Shown: piece after piece, positions 25,560 to 34,423 of the stretch
Layout: each line of letters begins with the position of its first letter
How positions within the stretch are numbered: position 1 is the first letter of the stretch
From: Burkholderia sp. 9120
GTDB lineage: Bacteria; Pseudomonadota; Gammaproteobacteria; Burkholderiales; Burkholderiaceae
Assembly: GCF_000745015.1 (NCBI RefSeq)
Contig: NZ_JQNA01000002.1
Location: 2,356,001 to 2,420,000, forward strand
Length of the DNA stretch: 64,000 nucleotides
Direction of reading: 5' to 3'
Notes under the pieces: generated by a model
Databases searched by the model: none
Seen by the model: only the letters and a program-made list of their open reading frames with translations
Told to the model about the DNA's origin: nothing
Position numbers and translations under genes: made by a program

Positions 25560-26182
25560 GCAGCGAAATCTATGTGAGCACCGACGTCGAAGCGGACGGC
25601 CCAATTCCCGGTCCCCATTCCATGCTGAGTTTCGCCTCGGCCGCCTATACCGAAGACAAGCAACTGATCGCCACCTTCTCGGCGAACCTGGCGTTGCTCG
25701 ACGGCGCGAAACCGCATCCGGTGCAGGAAGCGTGGTGGAAGACGCAGCCCGAAGCGTGGATCGCCTGTCGTAAGGACCTGCAAGATCCCGCCGCCGCGCT
25801 GACTGCCTATGTGGATTGGGTTGAAGCGCTGCCGGGCAAGCCGGTGTTCGTCGCGATGCCGGCCGGCTTCGACTTCACTTATATGTTCTGGTACATGATG
25901 CGTTTTGTCGGCCGTTGCCCGTTTTCGTGGTCGGCGCTCGACATCAAGACGCTCGCGTTCGCGATGACCGGCCTGCCGTATCGCAAGAACATCAAGCCGC
26001 GCTTCCCGAGACACTGGTTCGACGAGCATCCGCACACGCACGTCGCGCTCGACGACGCGATCGAACAGGGCGCGCTCTTCTGCAACATGCTCAAGGACCT
26101 GCGGGCCGGTCAGGCTTTGTTGGCCGCCGCCAAAGATGGGGACGGCTCAGGACAAAACGCCGCTGAGAAACCGGCAAATTAG
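25556..26182 (+). CDS. DEDD-family 3'-5' exonuclease-like protein
   Basis: 208-residue RNase H-fold exonuclease. Exo I is in STDVEADGP (Asp 9/Glu 11), Exo II is around AGFDFTYMF, and Exo III is in HTHVALDDAIEQG (His/Asp). Length and layout fit the small stand-alone exonuclease group seen in Burkholderiales. Start ATG overlaps the preceding stop (ATGA), so it is coupled to the glyoxalase II-like gene. Substrate (DNA or RNA) is unknown. Confidence 0.82.
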   Translation: MSSEIYVSTDVEADGPIPGPHSMLSFASAAYTEDKQLIATFSANLALLDGAKPHPVQEAWWKTQPEAWIACRKDLQDPAAALTAYVDWVEALPGKPVFVAMPAGFDFTYMFWYMMRFVGRCPFSWSALDIKTLAFAMTGLPYRKNIKPRFPRHWFDEHPHTHVALDDAIEQGALFCNMLKDLRAGQALLAAAKDGDGSGQNAAEKPAN

Positions 26183-26271
26183 GTAATCTCCCTCGACCAG
26201 GCCGTTTTACATTGCGTTTCGTTTTCGAGCCCTCTACCATGCGTTGATAGGCGACGCTAACGGAGGCGCAG

Positions 26272-26730
26272 TTGACACTCGATACGTTCTCACAAAAAAT
26301 CCTGCGCCTGCTGCAGCTCGACGCACGCCGCTCCGTGCAAGAAATTTCCGACCAGGTCGGGCTGTCGAGCACGCCGTGCTGGCGGCGAATCAAGGACATG
26401 GAGCAGTCGGGGGTGATCCAGCGCTACACGGCGCTGCTCGATCGGGAGAAGCTGGGATTGCATGTGTGCGCGTTGGCGCATATTCACCTGACGCGCCACA
26501 CCGAGGGCGGCGTCGAGCAGTTCGAGCGGGAAATCGCCACCTGTCCGGAAGTCACCGAGTGCTACAGCACGACCGGCGAATCCGATTACATCCTCAAGAT
26601 CGTCGCGCCGGACATCAAGGCGTACGACAGCTTTCTGCACGAACGCATCTTCAAGATTCCGGCGGTCGCGCAGGTGCGTACGAGCGTCGTGCTGCGCGAG
26701 ATCAAGTTCGATACGCAATTGCCGCTTTGA
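26272..26730 (+). CDS. Lrp/AsnC-family transcriptional regulator
   Basis: 152 residues. The N-terminal winged HTH (about 5-55: KILRLLQLDARRSVQEISDQ, SSTPCWRRIKDME) is followed by a RAM/AsnC ligand-binding beta-sandwich (about 65-145, with TGESDYILKIVAPD). The TTG start is supported by GGAGG 7 bases upstream and by the family N-terminus. Probably senses an amino acid. The target is not evident; the next gene is convergent. Confidence 0.93.
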   Translation: MTLDTFSQKILRLLQLDARRSVQEISDQVGLSSTPCWRRIKDMEQSGVIQRYTALLDREKLGLHVCALAHIHLTRHTEGGVEQFEREIATCPEVTECYSTTGESDYILKIVAPDIKAYDSFLHERIFKIPAVAQVRTSVVLREIKFDTQLPL

Positions 26731-26774
26731 GCGGCGGCCGCCGGTTGAGCGGTGAGTTACCCGGCGCTATGCGC

Positions 26775-27992
26775 TTAATGATTTTTGACGAGATCGGCGG
26801 ACGGATCAGCACCGGCCGCTCTCGCAGGATCGTTTTCATCCAGCCTCACATCCCATTCCTGTAGCACGTTCAGCTTGCGGGCGCCCAGGCGGCTCTTAAG
26901 TGCCGCCAGATCGACGCTCGCGAGATCGGGCGCGCTACCGCTCAATGTGCGCGAAGGCAGCACCAGATCGACATCAAGCCCCGTGCTCAGGTAGTGAATG
27001 TCGACTGCGGCGGCCTTCAGGCCGGCCCCAGCCAGCGCCGCATCGACCTCACTCGTCACTTGCTCCCGGTTCGGCAGATCGACCGGCGGACGCGCCAACG
27101 CATCGTTCTCCGGATCGACATGGATCAGCGCGTCGAGCACGCGGCTGTCGCTCAACACGCGCATGCGCGCCGACTCGGCAATGTAATGCCCCTCCGACAC
27201 CGAGATCAGCGGATCGACCAGGATATGCGCATCGACCAGCGCGAAATCGCCCATCTTGCGCGTGCGCAACTCATGCACATCGCGTACACCCGGCGTGGAC
27301 AGCAAAAGCGTGCGCATGTCGGCGGTGGCGGCGTCGTCGAGCGCGCGGTCGGACAGATCTTGCAGCGCGTCCCAACCGAAGGTCCAACCCATGCGCGCCA
27401 CCATAAAACCGACGATGGCCGCGGCAATCGGATCGAGCAAACGCACGCCGGCAAGACTGCCGATAATGCCGATCGCGACCACCAACGAAGATGCCGCGTC
27501 GGAACGCGCATGCCATGCATTGGCAATCAACATAGCGGAACGCACACGTTGCGCTTCACGCAGCATGTAGCGAAACAGTCCTTCTTTCGAAACCAGGACG
27601 AGCACCGCGACCGCGAGCGCACTCATATGCACGGCCGGGATACTCTGCAAATCGGCGAGGCGCGTTCCGGCACGCCACAACATCCCGACGCCGACCGCAA
27701 TCAGCAGCGTGCCGAGAAATAATGACGCCACCGTTTCATAGCGGCTATGTCCGTAATTGTGATCCGCGTCGGGCTTCACGCCGCTATGCCGATTGGCAAT
27801 CAGCACGACAAAATCGGAAATCAGATCGGCAAGGGAATGAAACCCGTCGGCGACCAGCGCCTGCGAATGCGCAACGATCCCGACGACGATTTGCAGCGTC
27901 ATCAACCCTGTATTGAGCGCAATACTGACGAAGGTACTTTTGCGCGCAACGCGATGTTTTTCGGCGGACTGGCCGGCGGCGAGGGAAGGCAT
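26775..27992 (-). CDS. Cation diffusion facilitator (CDF) metal exporter
   Basis: 405-residue inner-membrane divalent metal/proton antiporter. About six helices in the first 210 residues. Metal-site motifs are VADGFHSLADLISD (about 48-61) and HARSDAASS (about 161-169). The C-terminal cytoplasmic metal-sensing domain is about 215-300. An additional C-terminal segment of about 105 residues contains a second ferredoxin-like half (VDAALAGAGLKAAAVDIHYL), longer than the classic 300-residue CDF. Probably exports Fe, Zn or Mn; specificity cannot be read. Confidence 0.93.
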   Translation of the reverse strand: MPSLAAGQSAEKHRVARKSTFVSIALNTGLMTLQIVVGIVAHSQALVADGFHSLADLISDFVVLIANRHSGVKPDADHNYGHSRYETVASLFLGTLLIAVGVGMLWRAGTRLADLQSIPAVHMSALAVAVLVLVSKEGLFRYMLREAQRVRSAMLIANAWHARSDAASSLVVAIGIIGSLAGVRLLDPIAAAIVGFMVARMGWTFGWDALQDLSDRALDDAATADMRTLLLSTPGVRDVHELRTRKMGDFALVDAHILVDPLISVSEGHYIAESARMRVLSDSRVLDALIHVDPENDALARPPVDLPNREQVTSEVDAALAGAGLKAAAVDIHYLSTGLDVDLVLPSRTLSGSAPDLASVDLAALKSRLGARKLNVLQEWDVRLDENDPARAAGADPSADLVKNH

Positions 27993-28167
27993 CGAAGAAG
28001 CCGTAGCAGAAACTCAATCCGCGCATTCTACCCGGCGCATCTCGCAAAGCATCGGAATAACCTTAAAAAATCCTTTTAAATCAGCCGCTTATCAAAATGA
28101 AAAGCATTCGCGTTCCGGTTCCTTGAAGTGCTTGTGACAAAACCCCCGCAGCGTTTTCAAGCGCAAT

Positions 28168-28200
28168 AAAAAAACCGCGCCCTGACAGGTACGCGGTTTT
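28168..28200 (-). terminator. Rho-independent terminator after the H-NS gene
   Basis: AAAACCGCG/CGCGGTTTT stem (28171-28179/28192-28200). On the minus strand it is followed by TTTTTTTATT. Together with unremarkable sequence it fills the gap between the CDF gene and H-NS. Confidence 0.88.
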
Positions 28201-28292
28201 CTGGTTCGTCACCGTTGCGCGCTATTGGCGCAACTGAGTGACGTGATTCGTAATACCTATAGACCAGCGGAATTAGCCGCCAGCCCAGAGCA

Positions 28293-28595
28293 TTACTTCT
28301 GGATCAGAAACTTCTCACGATCCAGACCTGCGATCCAACGCGGCGGTTTGCCACGGCCGGACCACGTGCTGCCGCTATCCGGGTCGCGATACTTCGGTGC
28401 GACGCCTGCGCGCGGACGACCGGCTTTAGCGCCCTTTGCGGCACGGCCACCGCCGAGTTCAGTCAGCGAAATGCCGTAGTCGGCCATTTTCTGCTTGATC
28501 TCATTCAACACTTCCGCGTATTCACGCGACTTCGCTTCTTCGATCTGCTTTTCAAGCTTCTCGCGCTGAGCGAGTAGTTCCTTGTAGGAAGACAT
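28293..28595 (-). CDS. H-NS family nucleoid-associated protein
   Basis: 100-residue small H-NS/Bv3F-like protein. N-terminal coiled coil for oligomerisation (about 3-45: LLAQREKLEKQIEEAK), a basic linker (KGAKAGRPRAG), and a C-terminal DNA-binding motif TWSGRGKPPRWI (about 78-89). It binds AT-rich DNA and silences horizontally acquired genes; such a protein would be expected to act on islands like the one at 10.8-20 kb. It is preceded by about 390 bp of AT-rich DNA. Confidence 0.95.
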   Translation of the reverse strand: MSSYKELLAQREKLEKQIEEAKSREYAEVLNEIKQKMADYGISLTELGGGRAAKGAKAGRPRAGVAPKYRDPDSGSTWSGRGKPPRWIAGLDREKFLIQK

Positions 28596-28989
28596 AGGTT
28601 CCCTTGTGGTATGGATAAATGACTGCCAGTCTTAAGCCAGCTTGCCCTTTGAAGGTGATCATGCCTCGGAATTTGATGGCGAGATTAACACAAAATAGAA
28701 AGACTACAAAAGCGTTCGCGTAAAATTAATCCAGAAACGTTTCAAAAAATTTCCAAGACATGCGGCTGTTACATGTTCCCTTTCAATTAGCCCATTCCGT
28801 ATTTCGCTAAAGTTCCTAGTCCGCGTCCTTAATTATGGGATTAACTAGCAAAACATGAAAATTACGATGGCGATCCAGCATCAACATTTCATGGCATGAG
28901 AGCTTCAACATGAAATGTCGGAACATATTGCGGCCCGCGCGCCGCGCCGTTATTGCCGCATGAGTGTTTTCCCCGAATCGCAATAAAAC
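28596..28989. other. AT-rich region upstream of the H-NS gene
   Basis: No gene seen. Clearly AT-richer than the surroundings, with A/T tracts (for example 28685-28760 and 28815-28870) that could be curved DNA and an autoregulatory H-NS target. Confidence 0.5.
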
Positions 28990-29652
28990 CTAATTCGCGT
29001 AGCGCTGGATGCAATCTTCTAGCGCCCCATGCAAGGATTCAGTATTCAGTTTGGCATCGTCGAAGACGAACCGGCTGCGCGCGCCATCGCGTTTCAGATC
29101 GGCGCCATATCGATCGACACCGAGCAATTCCAATCCGTCGACGTGTCCTGCATGCCGGGTGAAGTGTTCGATTAGCGCGTTCTCTTCATCGAAAGTGAGC
29201 GGGGGCAGCGGATCGAGTTCTGCGCCGCCCAGCCAGCCCATCGCGCCGAAGCCGCCGATATAACGCAAACGCTCGAGCCGCATGACCCAGAACGTGAAAT
29301 CGCCGAGCACCAGATAGCGCTCCGCGTCGGGGTGATAGCGCAGGTAGCGGCGCACGATTTCAGGGCTCGAATCGATCGCTTCGAAGGTGCCCAGCAGGGT
29401 GACGCGCTGGCCGCTCAGTACATCGCCGTCGGGTGCGTCGACCGCCAGAAAGCCGGCGCGCGGATCGGCGTGCAGGTTGTGGGTATGCTCGGCGAGCCGG
29501 CTCACCAGAATCGTCGGCCGATGCTGCAAGTCAGGCGCGAACGGCAACACCGACGGATAAGGAAAACCTTCCGGCTGGCGAGCGTGAGTGGCCAGCGTGC
29601 CGACAGCGGCCGTGTGCAACAGATGGAGCGGAGCGTGAGCGGGGATATTCAA
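28990..29652 (-). CDS. HugZ-like pyridoxamine 5'-phosphate oxidase fold protein
   Basis: 220 residues. The N-terminal FMN-binding split barrel (about 8-140: LLHTAAVGTLATHARQPEG, SRLAEHTHNL, GQRVTLLGTFE) is followed by a C-terminal DUF2470-like domain (about 150-215: LIEHFTRHAGHVDGLELLGVDRYGADL). Haem-degrading HugZ proteins share this layout, so haem or flavin-linked redox use is possible. The TTG start has GAGGA about 9 bases upstream. Confidence 0.85.
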   Translation of the reverse strand: MNIPAHAPLHLLHTAAVGTLATHARQPEGFPYPSVLPFAPDLQHRPTILVSRLAEHTHNLHADPRAGFLAVDAPDGDVLSGQRVTLLGTFEAIDSSPEIVRRYLRYHPDAERYLVLGDFTFWVMRLERLRYIGGFGAMGWLGGAELDPLPPLTFDEENALIEHFTRHAGHVDGLELLGVDRYGADLKRDGARSRFVFDDAKLNTESLHGALEDCIQRYAN

Positions 29653-29919
29653 GTGCGCGTTCCTCGATAGATAGGCGGCGGATATCGGTGAGACCGACGG
29701 GTCGTCGAGACAGAAGGCTGACGGCTGACGGCTCTTTTAATGTCGTAGTCACGGCAACTCAGGACAACTCAAGCGGAGTCGAATCGCCTTGATTCGAAAC
29801 GCATCGAGCCGCCCTCTTGTCAGTGTCCGATCATCCGGTTCCAAGCATAAGACAGCACGCTTCGTTAGAATCGAAAATTCGCTTTCAAAGCGCTTTCTCC
29901 CGCTTCAACCCTCCAAGAG

Positions 29920-31137
29920 ATGTCCGTGTCCGACCGTTCCGCCGAATTCGCCGCCCTCCCCGCCGCTCACCGCGAGCTCACCGACACCGCTCGCCAACGC
30001 GCGCGCGTCGCCACGATGGCGGTGTTCTTCATCGCCGGCATGATGTACGCGTCGTGGGGGGTGCATGTGCCGACGGTGCGCGACCGCTTCCATCTGAACG
30101 CGGCGCTGCTGTCGTTCGCTTTGCTGGCCGTGGCGGGCGGCTCGATCGGCGCGATGGCGGCCAATGCTTCGTGGATCGCGCGGGTCGGCACACGGCGCGC
30201 GTGCCTGACCGGCGGGCTGGTGATGGCGGTCTGCGCAGCGCTGATTCTGGTTGTGCCGGCCTACTGGATGCTGCTGATCGTGCTGGCGATTTTCGGCGCG
30301 GGCATGGCCACGCTCGACGTCGCGATGAACGCCGAAGCCAGCGCCGTCGAGAAAGCGCTCGGCAAGCCGATCATGTCGTCGCTGCACGGCATGTTCAGCG
30401 TCGGCGGGATGGTCGGCGCGGCGGTCGGCGGTGCCTTGCTGGCGCACGGCATGGCGCCCGCGGCGCATCTCGCGCTGGCCGCGACGGTTAGCGCGCTGGT
30501 GCTGGTCGCCGCCTGCCCGTCGGTGTTGCCGCACGTGCCGCACGAGGATCATCCCGATGCCGCGACGCCGCGCGCCAACCGCTGGCGCTCGCCGGCGCTG
30601 TGGGCGCTCGGCGCGATGGCGCTGGTCGCGTTGATCGCCGAAGGCGCCATGTACGACTGGGCGACCGTCTATATGCGCGACGTCGTGCTTGCCACGCCCG
30701 CGCTTGCCAGTGCGGCCTACGCGGCGTTTTCCGGCGGCATGGCGGCCGCGCGTTTTGCCGGCGACGTGGTTCGCGCCCGCTTCGGCGCGCCGCAACTGGT
30801 GATGGCCAGCGCGACGCTCGCCTGCGCCGGCATGGTCGGCGCGCTCCTGCTGCCGAATTCGGTGGCCGCGCTGATCGGCTTCACGTTGATGGGACTCGGC
30901 CTCGCGAACATGATGCCGGTGCTGTTCGCGGCGGCGGCGAGCGTCAAGGGCATCCACGCGGCCGAAGGGCTCGCGCACGTCGCGGGGTTGGCGTACTTCG
31001 GGCTGATGCTTGGGCCGGTGATTATCGGCGCGGTGACGCAGGCGACCAGTTTGCCGATTGGGTTGTCGGTGGTGGCGGTGTGTTCCGCGTTGATCGCGAT
31101 TGCCGGGCCGAAGGTGCTGCGGCGTTTGAAGATCTGA
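29920..31137 (+). CDS. MFS transporter (YbjJ-like)
   Basis: 405-residue major facilitator with 12 predicted helices. The first is at about 30-50 (MAVFFIAGMMYASWGVHVP). A mid-protein cytoplasmic loop (about 205-225) carries charged residues, and the GFTLMGLGLANMMPVLF helix is typical of the YbjJ/FucP-like group. Substrate not predictable. It is monocistronic, with about 265 bp of sequence without a gene before it. Confidence 0.9.
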   Translation: MSVSDRSAEFAALPAAHRELTDTARQRARVATMAVFFIAGMMYASWGVHVPTVRDRFHLNAALLSFALLAVAGGSIGAMAANASWIARVGTRRACLTGGLVMAVCAALILVVPAYWMLLIVLAIFGAGMATLDVAMNAEASAVEKALGKPIMSSLHGMFSVGGMVGAAVGGALLAHGMAPAAHLALAATVSALVLVAACPSVLPHVPHEDHPDAATPRANRWRSPALWALGAMALVALIAEGAMYDWATVYMRDVVLATPALASAAYAAFSGGMAAARFAGDVVRARFGAPQLVMASATLACAGMVGALLLPNSVAALIGFTLMGLGLANMMPVLFAAAASVKGIHAAEGLAHVAGLAYFGLMLGPVIIGAVTQATSLPIGLSVVAVCSALIAIAGPKVLRRLKI

Positions 31138-31374
31138 GGCGCGGGCGTGCGACAGGCATGCGAAAACGCGCGCCTTACGTTACGTTACGCACCGCCGACG
31201 GCCTGAGTTGTTCCGCGACACATCGCGGATATCGGGCTACTGCGTATTCTGGCGGCGCTTCTACACGTCGTTGATTTATATGAATTTATTTGGCCACGCA
31301 ACGGCGAAAATGAAAATGGCATAGGCCTTGCAGTTAGCTTCCCCAACAGTCTTCAAACTACGGGGGAGCCAATC

Positions 31375-33131
31375 ATGAATCGCAATTTCAAACTGTCGGC
31401 GATCGCTATGTGCGTGTCGTCGATGATCATCCTCACAGGATGCGGCAGCACGTTGACCGGCGCGGGGATGACCGGCGCCGGGCGGCTGGCGGTGGCGGTG
31501 GCGCTGGTGCGGGTGCTGGAACTGGCGGAGGTGCTGGCGGCGGATCGGGTGGTGGCACGCCGACACCCACACCTACGCCCACTCCGACGCCGACGCCTAC
31601 CCCAACACCCACGCCGACTCCGACTCCGACTCCGACTCCGACTCCGACTCCGACGCCTACTCCAACACCGACGCCTACCCCAACACCGACGCCTACCCCA
31701 ACACCGACGCCTACCCCAACACCGACGCCAACACCGACGCCAACACCGACGCCAACACCAACACCAACACCAACACCGACGCCAACACCAACACCAACAC
31801 CGACGCCGACACCAACACCCACCAGCGCCAACCCCATCGGCGTAGTCGTCCAGAACACCGGCAACGTGATCACCGCCACCGGCCAAACCGTCGCCGCGGT
31901 CGGCAGCCAGATCGGCCTCACGCCGATTCCCGGCACGAATCCGGCCACCACCACTGCGCTCGGCAACGTCGTGTCGAATCTCGGCAACGGCGTCACCGCG
32001 GTCGGCACGGGCGCGGCGAACGGCCTCGGCCAGCTCGGCAATTCGACCGATCCGCTCGGCACCACGCTCGCGAGCAGCGGCAATCTGGTTGTCGATACCG
32101 GTCAGGCCGTCAACAGCGCCGGCCAGCTCGTGACGAGTCTCGGCAGCGGCCCCACCGCGCCGCTCAGCCCGCTGACCACGCCGCTCGGCAGCACGGTCTC
32201 GACGGTCGGCAACGCGGTTAGCGGTCTCGGCACGCAGCTCGGTTCGCAACTGACGAACGGCCCGATCCAGCAGGTCACGCAGACCCTCAGCACCACGATC
32301 ACGCCGATCACGAGCACGCTCGCGCAGACCACGCAAACCGTCGGCGATACGACCGGTCTCGGGGCGCCGCTGAACGGTCTGCTGTCGACCATCGGTCACG
32401 GCCTCGACAGTGCCGGCGGCCAGATCAGCGGTGCGACCAGCAATCCGATCGGCCAGAACCTCGGCAACGTCGTGACCAAACTCGGCGACACGGTCACGTC
32501 GGCGGGCGGTCTGCTGACGGCCGGCGGCACCAGCGGCAGTAATCCGCTCGGCGGCCTCACCGGCATTCTGAATCCCGGCAGCGGCGGCTCGGGCAATCCG
32601 CTGAGCGGCACGCCGCTCGCGCCGTTGACCAGCATCCTCACCGCGTTGCCCGGCACACTGAGCGGCGGCCTGACGGGCGGCAGCGGTAGCGGCCCGCTCG
32701 CGCCGCTGACCAACGTCATCAGCACCTTGACCGGCAGCGCCGGCGGGACGGGCAGTCCGCTTGCACCATTGACCGGCGTCGTCAGTTCGGTGACCGGCGC
32801 GTTGAGCGGCGCAGCAGGCAGCGGCAGTCCGCTTGCGCCGCTGACCGGCGTGGTGAGTTCGGTCACCAGCGCACTGAGCGGCGCGGCCGGCGCCGGCAAT
32901 CTGCTTGCACCTGTGACGTCGGCAGTGTCATCGCTGACGGGCGCGCTCGGCTCGGCGGCGGGCTCGGGCGGTAGTAGCGGCAGCGGTGGCAGTGGCAGCA
33001 ACCCGCTCGCGCCGGTCACCGGTCTGTTGAACAGCGTCACCGGCACCTTGACCGGCGCGGCGACTTCGGCCGGCGGCGCCACGGGCGGTGGATTGCTCGG
33101 CGGTCTCGGCGGCCTCGGAACCAAGAAGTAA
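31375..33131 (+). pseudogene. Thr-Pro-repeat lipoprotein with a frame break after the lipobox
   Basis: The start ([12 protein letters not shown], lipobox LTGC, Cys 24) is in one frame and ends in arginine-rich nonsense. The body lies in another frame and runs to 33131: a Gly-rich stretch, about 44 Thr-Pro pairs, then about 430 residues of Gly/Ser/Thr/Leu-rich repeats ([20 protein letters not shown] repeated). Adding one G in the GGG at about 31480-31482 would join lipobox and Gly-rich stretch smoothly. The gene is therefore broken by one base, phase-variable, or mis-sequenced. Intact, it would be a long cell-surface lipoprotein like the 'collagen-like' proteins annotated in Burkholderia. A good terminator follows. 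Confidence 0.75.
31557..31822 (+). repeat. Hexanucleotide/18-bp tandem repeat encoding (Thr-Pro)n
   Basis: About 44 copies of ACNCCN. Within it CCGACGCCTACCCCAACA recurs with an 18-bp period (about 31650-31730). It is likely to change length by slippage. Confidence 0.93.
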
Positions 33132-33187
33132 CGAAGACGAATAACGGCAGCAAATAACGACGCGAAAGAAACAGCGTCGAAGGGGGG

Positions 33188-33220
33188 CGGCGAACCGGGC
33201 AACCGGTTCGCCGTTTTTTT
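33188..33220 (+). terminator. Rho-independent terminator after the Thr-Pro lipoprotein gene
   Basis: 11-bp perfect stem CGGCGAACCGG/CCGGTTCGCCG, GCAA loop, seven T. Confidence 0.95.
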
Positions 33221-33304
33221 ATCGGCGCGTGCCAGCGCGAGTGGTCAAGTCACGTGGCTTAAGAGCCCATCACGCGCAGTCGGCACCGTGAGCACCGAGT
33301 CGCA

Positions 33305-34321
33305 TCACAGCTCGTGATACGTAGCGTAATGACGGGACAAATCGTTACCACGCAGAAAATTGGTGAACGTCATCGTCACCGACGCATCGAGTCCTTCGAC
33401 GTAATGCCACCAGCCGATCGGCAAAAACAGTAACTCGCCGGGCGCGAGCGTGCAGTCGAGTAACTGCGTGTTTTGCATCGACGGGAAACGCTCGTAGTCG
33501 ATCGCGGCGCCGTCCACCTGCGAATAACAATGCAGATGGTTCGCCATATGCGGCGTATCGGACAACGGCGCCAACCTGATCCGCTTACGGCCGATCACCT
33601 GCGCCATGAAGTTATTGGTCAGGTCATGATGAAACGGCGTCCGCGTCCCGGCCGGTCCCATCCAGAAGAATCCGGTATCGGCCGACGCGGGATCGAGATA
33701 CTCGTCAATCACCGGCACATCGGACCATAAGGCGGCGAGCGCCGCGCGATTATGCGAGGTGTTATTCGCGGTCATGTAGAAATCGTTGGTCGGGCCGCTG
33801 CGCTCGACCAGATCGACATAATCGGCGAACCGCATCATGCGCTTGAGCTTCGGCTGATTGATTTCGTAGTTCGCATCCGACTCGCGGCCGAACTGCACTT
33901 CCACTTCGCAATCGCCGCAACGCTCGCGGAAATAATCGAACCGCCATTGCGTGCGCGCGGGCCAGAAATCGAATGCACCGGTCATGATCACCGGCCGGTT
34001 CTGACAGTAGTACTGCTCGAAGAACACATCGCGCGGCAAACGCTCGCGCCGCTCGATTTCGCCGCTACCCGAACGCATGCGATTGAGCGTGCCGTACACC
34101 GACAAAATCCAGTCGCGCTTACGCAAACGATTGCGCAAACGCGCGGCCCCGTGAAAATAAGGACTCGCGAGTACCGCATCGATTTCCCGAGCCGATTCCT
34201 CCGCGTCGAAACCATGTTCGAGTAGCGCGCCATGCAATGCATCCGGCTGGGCGTCGAGCATCAGATTCTCGGCGATCCAGCGGCGCCAGTCGTCGTCGAA
34301 TGAACGGGTCACGGTCGTCAC
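33305..34321 (-). CDS. JmjC/cupin-type Fe(II)/2-oxoglutarate dioxygenase-like protein
   Basis: 338 residues from the GTG start, which has GGGAG upstream; an open frame continues further but crosses the previous gene's terminator. The C-terminal cupin_8/JmjC domain (about 110-335) shows the metal triad: HxD in FHHDLTNNF and the distal His in GWWHYVEGLD. FLPIGWWH is the hallmark of the factor-inhibiting-HIF-like group. The N-terminal 100 residues are helical. Probably a protein or small-molecule hydroxylase; the substrate is unknown. Confidence 0.85.
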   Translation of the reverse strand: MTTVTRSFDDDWRRWIAENLMLDAQPDALHGALLEHGFDAEESAREIDAVLASPYFHGAARLRNRLRKRDWILSVYGTLNRMRSGSGEIERRERLPRDVFFEQYYCQNRPVIMTGAFDFWPARTQWRFDYFRERCGDCEVEVQFGRESDANYEINQPKLKRMMRFADYVDLVERSGPTNDFYMTANNTSHNRAALAALWSDVPVIDEYLDPASADTGFFWMGPAGTRTPFHHDLTNNFMAQVIGRKRIRLAPLSDTPHMANHLHCYSQVDGAAIDYERFPSMQNTQLLDCTLAPGELLFLPIGWWHYVEGLDASVTMTFTNFLRGNDLSRHYATYHEL

Positions 34322-34340
34322 GGCGCTCTCCCTCAAAAGA

Positions 34341-34375
34341 AAAGGCACGCGAACCTTGCGGCGCGCGTGCCTTTT
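34341..34375 (-). terminator. Rho-independent terminator after the binding-protein gene
   Basis: AAAGGCACGCG pairs with CGCGTGCCTTT; minus strand continues TTTTCTTTTG. Confidence 0.88.
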
Positions 34376-34423
34376 AATCAGCGGACCGAAGACAGGCACA
34401 AAGCCGTCTTCGGTCACGCGAAT

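Noticed and set aside
31557..31822. Possible CRISPR array
   Set aside because: Short-period continuous tandem repeat without spacers; it encodes Thr-Pro. No CRISPR array or cas gene seen anywhere in the window.
31433..32083. Minus-strand frame with a long Val-Gly repeat
   Set aside because: It is only the antisense reading of the Thr-Pro repeat.
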